Below are positions 5,914 to 10,543 of a DNA stretch of 10,543 nucleotides, one piece after another. How positions within the stretch are numbered: the first letter of the stretch is position 1; each line of letters opens with the position of its first letter. Both the position numbers and the translations under genes were made by a program. The stretch is taken from NCBI GenBank assembly GCA_934256595.1, contig CAKQOW010000066.1, positions 1 to 10,543 of the forward strand, written 5' to 3'. The notes beneath the pieces are model-generated. The model searched no databases. It saw only the letters and a list, made by a program, of their open reading frames with translations, and had not been told where the DNA came from. Source of the stretch: an uncultured Clostridia bacterium (GTDB lineage: Bacteria > Bacillota > Clostridia > Peptostreptococcales > Anaerovoracaceae).

Positions 5914-7746
5914 TTATTTAACTCTGAGCGCTCTCATAGAGTTTGCTATTGCTATTACCGCAACGCCTACATCTGCGAAAACCGCAGCCCACATGTTTAC
6001 AAGGCCCAGTGCGCCGAGAACAAGTACCAGCAGTTTGACGATAAGGGCAAACCATATGTTTTCCTTGGCAAGTCTTACTGTCTTGCGACCTATTCTTATT
6101 GCCAGAGAAATCTTTTTAGGATTGTCGTCCATTATAACTACATCTGCAGCTTCCATAGCCGCCGCTGAGCCAAGACCGCCCATGGCAATTCCCGCATCGA
6201 CTCTTGCAAGAACAGGAGCATCGTTTACTCCGTCTCCGACAAAGGCTGCAATTCTGCCCTTGTCAAGTATCTGCTCTGCAATCGCCACCTTATCCTCAGG
6301 AAGCAGATTTGCGTGAACCTCGGTGATACCTGTCTGCTCTGCAACTTTCTCTGCAGTTTCTCTGTTATCACCGGTAAGCATTACAAGATCTGTAACCCCT
6401 ATTTCTTTAAGCGCCTTAAGACCCTCTACAGTATCTTCCTTGATGGTATCTGTAACCGAAATATATCCCAGATATTTATCGCTGTATGCTAGATGAACAA
6501 GAGTGGTACCCGTAATCTCCGGCAGATTGCTGATGTTAAGCTCGTGCATAAGCTTGGCATTGCCCGCATAGACCTCTTTTCCGTCTATAGTGGCTTTAAT
6601 GCCTCTGCCCGCTATTTCCTGAACATCGTCTGCTTTATATATATCCCCTTTGTAAGCCTCTTTGATTGATATAGCTATCGGGTGATTTGAATACTGTTCG
6701 CAGGCTGCCGCAAGCGCCAGAAGCTCGTCAGGATTATCACCACAGATTTTATCGACCTTGAATTTACCTGTGGTAAGCGTACCTGTCTTGTCAAATATAA
6801 CAGTGTTGACCTTGGATAATATCTGCAGATAGTTGCCGCCTTTAACAAGTACACCTCGTGCAGAGGCTGCGCCTATTCCGCTGAAAAAGCTCATCGGAAT
6901 TGATATTACTAGAGCGCAGGGACAGGATACAACCAGGAACAGCAATGCTCTGTATATCCACGTACTGAATGTGGCGTCTGCTATTACAAGCGGCGGTATT
7001 ATCGCAAGCGCAACTGCCGAGAAAACAACTACAGGCGTATAATACTTGGCAAACTTTGTTATGAAGTTCTCTACAGGAGCTTTACGGCTTGATGCATTCT
7101 CCACCATTTCAAGTATCTTTGATACTGTGGAATCCTCAAACAGACTTGTTACTCTGATTCTGATAACTCCCGAAAGATTAATGCACCCGCTTATTACTTC
7201 ATCTCCTGCCTCCACATCCTTTGGCAGAGCCTCTCCTGTGAGTGACGAAGTATCAATCGAGGAATTTCCCTCAATTACTGTCCCGTCAAGAGGAATTTTT
7301 TCGCCCGGTTTAACAAGCACAATATCACCTATATTAACATCATACGGATCTACTGTTTCTTCTCTGCCCTCTTTTAGAACAACTGCAAAATCAGGCCTTA
7401 TATCCATAAGCGCTGCAACCGATTTTCTCGATTTATCAACAGCGTAATCCTCAAAAAATTCACCAATCTGATAAAACAGCATTACAGCCACCGCTTCATC
7501 GTATTCCCCGAGAGCAATCGCTCCGACAGTTGCTATTGCCATAAGAAAATTCTCGTCAAATATCTGCCCATGCGATATATTCTTCACAGCCTTTATGAGC
7601 GGTCCGTATCCTGCTATGATATATGCCGGAACAAGAAGAACTATTACAGCAGGCCCGCCTATTGTATGTTTTATGATAATTCCCGCAGCAAGCAGTACCG
7701 CTGCGACTATTATGCATATCAGTTTCTTCTTTTTTTTCTTATCCAT
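5914..7746 (-). CDS. P1B-2-type heavy-metal efflux ATPase (Zn/Cd/Pb), lacking N-terminal HMA domain
   Basis: The 610-residue membrane pump uses ATP to export divalent soft metals. The actuator motif SLTGEALP is at 168-175 and the metal-binding SCPC at 274-277. The phosphorylated aspartate is D319 in DKTGT, the nucleotide-binding SNHP is at 353-356, and the hinge GDGVND is at 504-509. Specificity markers point to P1B-2: N563 and K571 with seven residues between, and D592-V-G594 in the last membrane segment, as in ZntA/CadA. Membrane helices are visible near 8-26, 32-46, 66-95, 235-255, 262-290, 563-580 and 584-603. Family members usually carry fused metal-binding domains and exceed 700 residues; here that domain is the separate upstream gene. 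The start follows that gene's stop by two bases with only a weak GTGAGA site, so translation is probably coupled. The N-terminus is a Lys run encoded by A-rich codons. Confidence 0.93.
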   Translation of the reverse strand: MDKKKKKKLICIIVAAVLLAAGIIIKHTIGGPAVIVLLVPAYIIAGYGPLIKAVKNISHGQIFDENFLMAIATVGAIALGEYDEAVAVMLFYQIGEFFEDYAVDKSRKSVAALMDIRPDFAVVLKEGREETVDPYDVNIGDIVLVKPGEKIPLDGTVIEGNSSIDTSSLTGEALPKDVEAGDEVISGCINLSGVIRIRVTSLFEDSTVSKILEMVENASSRKAPVENFITKFAKYYTPVVVFSAVALAIIPPLVIADATFSTWIYRALLFLVVSCPCALVISIPMSFFSGIGAASARGVLVKGGNYLQILSKVNTVIFDKTGTLTTGKFKVDKICGDNPDELLALAAACEQYSNHPIAISIKEAYKGDIYKADDVQEIAGRGIKATIDGKEVYAGNAKLMHELNISNLPEITGTTLVHLAYSDKYLGYISVTDTIKEDTVEGLKALKEIGVTDLVMLTGDNRETAEKVAEQTGITEVHANLLPEDKVAIAEQILDKGRIAAFVGDGVNDAPVLARVDAGIAMGGLGSAAAMEAADVVIMDDNPKKISLAIRIGRKTVRLAKENIWFALIVKLLVLVLGALGLVNMWAAVFADVGVAVIAIANSMRALRVK

Positions 7747-7748
7747 AA

Positions 7749-7964
7749 CTATCTCACTATTCTGCAGTCATCTTCTACCTTATCAATAGCTTTCTGGCAC
7801 TGGTCAAGAACCTCGTCCATATCGTTTTCGGTTTCGATTGTAAGTCTCTGTGTCATAAAGCTTATAACTGCCTTATCCACTGAATCAAGTTTGTTGATTG
7901 CTTCTTCCATTTTAGCCGCGCAGTTTGCGCAGTCCAGATTTTCAAGTTTGAATGATTTTTTCAT
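7749..7964 (-). CDS. Stand-alone HMA-domain metal-binding protein
   Basis: This is a 71-residue single-domain protein of the heavy-metal-associated (HMA, ferredoxin-like) fold. The metal loop LDCANCAAK carries Cys12 and Cys15 (CxxC). The rest has the usual beta-alpha-beta-beta-alpha-beta spacing, with AVISFMTQRLTIE as the central strands. AAGGAG (7973-7978) lies 8 bases before the ATG. In the family such proteins bind Zn, Cd, Pb or Cu and pass the ion to a P-type ATPase. The next gene encodes just such a pump without its own HMA domain, so this is best read as its detached metal-binding domain. The acidic stretch ETENDMDE (44-51) is unremarkable. Metal identity cannot be read from CxxC alone. 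Confidence 0.9.
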   Translation of the reverse strand: MKKSFKLENLDCANCAAKMEEAINKLDSVDKAVISFMTQRLTIETENDMDEVLDQCQKAIDKVEDDCRIVR

Positions 7965-8000
7965 AATAGGTTCTCCTTTTTATTCTTACCTTAAACATAT

Positions 8001-8351
8001 TTATCTGTTGCATTTGATATCCAGTATCTTATCAATTGCATTGTGAATGATATCAGCCTCTTCGGTGTCTGCAAGAGTGTAATAGGCCTCTTTGCCGACT
8101 CTCTTAGAGGTTATGACTCCGGCCTGCTTAAGCACCTTCAGATGATGCGATACTGCAGGCGAGCTCATATCAATAGCCGCCGCAATATTTATTACACATT
8201 CCTCACTGTGACACAGAAGCCATAATATTTTGAGTCTTGTTGAATCACCTATCAGCGAAAATGCGTCCGAAGCTTTGCCAAAGGTTTCTTCTGAGGGCCT
8301 TGCTTCAAGAAATTCGCTACTGGTGCCGTGATCGTGCGGTAATTTATTCAT
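8001..8351 (-). CDS. ArsR/SmtB-family metal-responsive repressor
   Basis: This is a 116-residue winged-helix dimeric repressor that should release DNA on metal binding and so control the operon it heads. AAGGAGG (8359-8365) is 7 bases from ATG 8351 but only one base from an alternative ATG at 8357, so 8351 is chosen. The recognition helix is in SSPAVSHHLKVLKQAG (residues 63-78), with the wing around KRVGKEAYYTL. Metal sites look unusual. The N-terminus has HDH (6-8). The ELCVCD-type motif is reduced to EECVIN, keeping Cys52 only. In the last helix the SmtB ligand positions align with D95, E97, K108 and D111 rather than the classical D-H-H-E set, with H103 and C114 nearby. The sensed ion is therefore uncertain, although the neighbouring genes point to Zn, Cd or Pb. 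Confidence 0.9.
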   Translation of the reverse strand: MNKLPHDHGTSSEFLEARPSEETFGKASDAFSLIGDSTRLKILWLLCHSEECVINIAAAIDMSSPAVSHHLKVLKQAGVITSKRVGKEAYYTLADTEEADIIHNAIDKILDIKCNR

Positions 8352-8369
8352 AGACATACCTCCTTTTGA

Positions 8370-8395
8370 ATTAAACGATTAAGCAATCGTTTAAT
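8370..8395. promoter_or_regulatory. Operator dyad of the metal operon
   Basis: ATTAAACGATT (8370-8380) and AATCGTTTAAT (8385-8395) form a perfect 11-bp inverted repeat around AAGC. The dyad lies between the predicted transcription start (about 8399) and the ribosome binding site of the ArsR-family gene, the usual place for autorepression by this family. Binding by the adjacent repressor is inferred. Confidence 0.8.
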
Positions 8396-8405
8396 CATCG
8401 TCTAT

Positions 8406-8434
8406 ATATTACTCCTGCTTTCCTTCCCTGTCAA
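8406..8434 (-). promoter_or_regulatory. Promoter of the arsR-HMA-ATPase operon
   Basis: On the minus strand a consensus TTGACA (8434-8429) is 17 bp from TAATAT (8411-8406), a 4 of 6 match. Overlapping TATATA offers an alternative -10. The start would be near 8399, just upstream of the operator dyad. The three genes follow with gaps of 36 and 2 bases and no internal terminator. Confidence 0.65.
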
Positions 8435-8457
8435 TAGGTTCTTTAAAATTTTTTACA

Positions 8458-8497
8458 TAAAAAAAGCATCCGCACATTATTCGTAATCAGATGCTTT
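8458..8497 (-). terminator. Rho-independent terminator of the citrate synthase gene
   Basis: On the minus strand AAAGCATC (8497-8490) pairs with GATGCTTT (8470-8463) over 8 bp, and an inner ATTA-CGAA-TAAT hairpin forms in the loop. A run of seven T follows. It begins about 10 bases after the stop codon and insulates the downstream metal operon promoter. Confidence 0.85.
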
Positions 8498-8506
8498 TAT
8501 CCAAGT

Positions 8507-9979
8507 TTATCTCTTGCCTATTTCTATATATTCCTTATGTTCCTCTACACAGTCGTATGCAGGACGCATCAGTTTCTTGCCTATGGTCAGTTCTTCAAGT
8601 CTGTGAGCGCACCAGCCCGAAAGTCTTGCTGTTGCAAACAGAGGCGTCGCAATTTCAGTCGGAATTCCGAGCGCTTCATATACAAATCCTGAATAAAGAT
8701 CAACATTTGCACACATTGGCTTTTCTACTCCTGTCATCTGCCTCTGCAGCTCGGGAGTCTTGGTTTCAATGAAATCGCACAGAAGGAAATCGTCCATTTT
8801 GTCATTGCTCTGTGCAAGTTTTCTTGCCATCTCCTTGAGTATCTTGGCTCTAGGGTCGGATAATGTATAGATAGCGTGACCCATACCGTATACAAGACCG
8901 CTCTTATTGTTTGCTTCTTTTTTGAGAACTCTTACAAGATAATCCTCTACCTGATTGTAATCTGTAATATCGTTTACTTCTTTTTTGATATCCTCAATCA
9001 TATTTATAACCGCAATGTTGGCTCCGCCGTGCTTTGGTCCTTTGAGTGAGCCTACGGCTGCCGATATTGTGGAATAAGTATCTGTCCCCGATGAAGATAC
9101 CAGATGAGTGGTAAACGATGAGTTGTTACCGCCGCCGTGCTCTGCATGAAGAATCAGGCAGACATCCAAAAGCTTAGCCTCGATATCCGTGTACTCTCTG
9201 TTAGGTCTTATCATTCTTAATATATTCTCTGCTGTTGAAAGCTCTGCAACAGGATAATGCAGATGCAGACTCTGGTTGAAGAAGAACGACTGCTGCGCCT
9301 GATATGCGTAAGCTATAATTGCAGGGAAATATCCTATTAAATCAATGGACTGTCTTACGACGTTTTCTATTGAGGTGTCGTCAGGGTTTTTGTCATAGCT
9401 GTAAAGAGTAAGTACCGATCTTGCCAGCTTGTTCATTATATTTCTTGACGGTGCTGTCAGTATGGAATCTCTTGCAAATCCGTAAGGCAGCTCGCGCTTC
9501 TCTCCGAGAAGCTCTTTGAAATCGTCAAACTGCTTCTGTGTAGGGAGCTCTCCGAACAGCAGCAGGTATGTAACCTCTTCAAAGCCAAATCTGTTCTCTT
9601 TGATACAGCTTGAAACAAGATCCTCAATATCATATCCTCTGTAGTAGAGCTTACCCTCGCAAGGGATTTTTTCTTTCTTTTCGTTGGTGGTATAGCCCAG
9701 TACCTCACCGATTTTGGTAAGGCCTACAACTACACCTGTGCCGTTGGCGTTTCTCAGTCCGCGCTTTACATTGTGCGCTGTATAGACTTCCGCCGGAATT
9801 TCTTCATTCTTTTCAAGCTTTGCAGCCATATCCTTTATAAAGGTTTCCTTTGACGGAATTTCGACTCCATTTTTGTCGTGCTTAAATACTATTCTGGTGT
9901 CTTTTTCTTTTGCAGCGGTCTTAGCGGATTTTTTTCCTGCCTCACCTGCTTCTTTTTTGTTCTTTCTGAAACTGAACAT
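8507..9979 (-). CDS. gltA: Citrate synthase with Lys/Ala-rich N-terminal extension
   Basis: The 490-residue cytosolic enzyme condenses oxaloacetate and acetyl-CoA to citrate, the entry to the (often incomplete) citrate cycle and glutamate synthesis. Catalytic residues by family alignment are H281 in HAEHGGGNN, H368 in GMGHAIY and D427 in NVDLYSGF. GPKHGGAN (314-321) and SDPRAK (374-379) add to substrate and CoA binding. The start follows AGGAGG with a 6-base gap. Residues 1-30 form a Lys/Ala-rich, low-complexity tail, and 31-110 an extra N-terminal region, so the protein is longer than the roughly 370-430 residues of common enzymes; similar long forms occur in Clostridia. A 2-methylcitrate synthase is possible, but no prp genes are nearby. 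It is probably monocistronic, with its own promoter, operator pair and terminator. Confidence 0.92.
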   Translation of the reverse strand: MFSFRKNKKEAGEAGKKSAKTAAKEKDTRIVFKHDKNGVEIPSKETFIKDMAAKLEKNEEIPAEVYTAHNVKRGLRNANGTGVVVGLTKIGEVLGYTTNEKKEKIPCEGKLYYRGYDIEDLVSSCIKENRFGFEEVTYLLLFGELPTQKQFDDFKELLGEKRELPYGFARDSILTAPSRNIMNKLARSVLTLYSYDKNPDDTSIENVVRQSIDLIGYFPAIIAYAYQAQQSFFFNQSLHLHYPVAELSTAENILRMIRPNREYTDIEAKLLDVCLILHAEHGGGNNSSFTTHLVSSSGTDTYSTISAAVGSLKGPKHGGANIAVINMIEDIKKEVNDITDYNQVEDYLVRVLKKEANNKSGLVYGMGHAIYTLSDPRAKILKEMARKLAQSNDKMDDFLLCDFIETKTPELQRQMTGVEKPMCANVDLYSGFVYEALGIPTEIATPLFATARLSGWCAHRLEELTIGKKLMRPAYDCVEEHKEYIEIGKR

Positions 9980-10033
9980 CTGTTACCTCCTTTTGTCGTT
10001 ATCTCTTTAATCCCCTTGTAATATCATCCAGAT

Positions 10034-10070
10034 AAAAAAACTATCCCTCCGCACACAGTACAGACAATAG
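10034..10070 (-). promoter_or_regulatory. Terminator-like hairpin in the citrate synthase leader (attenuator candidate)
   Basis: On the minus strand CTAT (10070-10067) pairs with ATAG (10044-10041), and TCTG (10064-10061) pairs with CGGA (10051-10048) across a small interior loop. Seven T (10040-10034) follow directly. This looks like an intrinsic terminator in the 5' leader. A second hairpin, AACTG (10110-10106) with CAGTT (10098-10094), lies upstream. No clear antiterminator pairing or known riboswitch was found. Confidence 0.35.
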
Positions 10071-10128
10071 CCTTTTTTAATATTACCCTTTTTAACTGCT
10101 GTAGCCAGTTTGTAACTTCTTCCTGTTT

Positions 10129-10158
10129 ATTATATCACGCTAAAGCGGTATACTGCAA
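10129..10158 (-). promoter_or_regulatory. Extended -10 promoter of citrate synthase
   Basis: On the minus strand TATAAT (10134-10129) is preceded by TGA, giving an extended -10 (TGnTATAAT). TTGCAG (10158-10153) is a weak -35 at 18 bp. Transcription would start near 10122, leaving a leader of about 140 bases before ATG 9979. Confidence 0.6.
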
Positions 10159-10180
10159 TATAAATGCACCAAAAAAATGT

Positions 10181-10209
10181 ATTCTTGTATACAAATTGTA
10201 TACAAGAAT
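10181..10209. promoter_or_regulatory. Twin TTGTATACAA operator upstream of citrate synthase
   Basis: Two exact copies of the self-palindrome TTGTATACAA lie at 10185-10194 and 10196-10205, offset by 11 bp. Together they form a larger perfect dyad: ATTCTTGTATAC (10181-10192), five bases, GTATACAAGAAT (10198-10209). The sequence resembles GntR-family (FCD-type) operators. It lies about 60-87 bases upstream of the predicted start, a position that suits activation as well as repression. The regulator gene is not in the window. The rest of the 321-base gap (10210-10300) shows no gene. Confidence 0.7.
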
Positions 10210-10300
10210 AACAAGTTTGCGTAAATTATCCTGCCGTAAAGCTGTTTTTTTCATAATAACCGGACTATGTTGCTGTGCTGCTCTTTGTATTGGATACCTG

Positions 10301-10543
10301 CTAAATTATCCCGAACAGCTCTGATACCTTCTCCGTTATTATTCTGTCGCTCGGGTTGTCTGCATTTGCGATCATAGACTCAACCCGGTCATTAAGTGTA
10401 ATATCTATAAATTTATCCACGTCTATACTTCGCAATGTGAAAAACAGCATCGGGTCCTCATCAAACCGCGCGCCTATGCCATACAGAACTGCTGCAACAT
10501 GCTTGCACATCAGCGCCCAGTCGGGGCAGCTGCAGCTGAAGCT
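10301..10543 (-). CDS. SWIM zinc-finger protein, C-terminal part (5' end beyond window)
   Basis: The frame is open from the window edge to TAG 10303-10301, giving the last 80 residues. It begins SFSCSCPDWALMCKHVAAVL, a complete SWIM zinc finger (CxC, then CxH seven residues on), which binds zinc and is often found in DNA- or protein-interacting proteins. The rest is a helical tail with DEDPMLFFTLRSID and DRVESMI, typical of the region after SWIM in stand-alone bacterial SWIM proteins. An internal ATG at 10510 is not the true start, because the zinc ligands C and C of the motif lie before it. The partner domains and function cannot be seen. No clear terminator follows. Confidence 0.85.
   Translation of the reverse strand, partial: SFSCSCPDWALMCKHVAAVLYGIGARFDEDPMLFFTLRSIDVDKFIDITLNDRVESMIANADNPSDRIITEKVSELFGII

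Noticed and set aside
7720..7746. Programmed frameshift at the A run after the ATPase start
   Set aside because: The A-rich codons simply encode a Lys run near the N-terminus. No stimulatory structure or alternative product is visible, and the frame continues intact.
5849..8046. Several plus-strand ORFs opposite the metal ATPase and HMA genes
   Set aside because: They are antisense frames of well-supported minus-strand genes, with Ser/Thr/Ala-rich translations and no ribosome binding sites.
10222..10311. Repeated TAAATTATCC (10222-10231 and 10302-10311) as an attachment-site pair
   Set aside because: A 10-bp AT-rich match with no integrase or tRNA gene nearby is within chance.

Overview
The window looks like a piece of a Gram-positive Clostridia chromosome, probably Lachnospiraceae or a related Eubacteriales family. 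The evidence is the strong AGGAGG-type ribosome binding sites, moderate to low GC, a secreted protein with a Gln/Pro/Gly linker and an Fn3-like surface domain, and protein families typical of gut anaerobes. This placement is inferred from style and family content, not from a marker gene.

Left part (1-3328), plus strand: a possibly structured leader precedes a secreted beta-helix carbohydrate-binding protein of the Cthe_2159 type, closed by a terminator. An AT-rich, unrecognised 316-residue protein follows with its own ribosome binding site and terminator. A doubtful 32-codon ORF lies on the minus strand beside it.

Middle part (3329-5913), minus strand: an AlbA_2 (Schlafen-type) / GHKL-like ATP-binding regulator begins at 4753. 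Its promoter lies inside an array of AGAATTAAC boxes spaced 20-21 bp, two helical turns. Upstream is a degraded toxin-antitoxin locus. An intact HipB-like antitoxin remains, but its coupled hipA is cut after about 18 codons and joined to the frameshifted C-terminal end of a DUF4143-type ATPase. A 46-bp tandem repeat fills part of the gap beyond it.

Right part (5868-8434), minus strand: a compact metal-resistance operon runs ArsR-family repressor, stand-alone HMA metal-binding protein, P1B-2-type Zn/Cd/Pb efflux ATPase. It has a consensus -35 promoter, a perfect 11-bp dyad operator just after the predicted transcription start, and a terminator. The small HMA protein supplies the domain that the ATPase lacks at its N-terminus.

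Far right (8458-10543), minus strand: citrate synthase with a Lys/Ala-rich N-terminal extension, a strong terminator, a 140-nt leader with a terminator-like hairpin, an extended -10 promoter, and two TTGTATACAA operators 11 bp apart. The end of a SWIM zinc-finger protein enters from the right edge.

The strongest candidates for something new are the phased box array controlling the AlbA_2 regulator and the chimeric hipA/DUF4143 relic beside an intact antitoxin.
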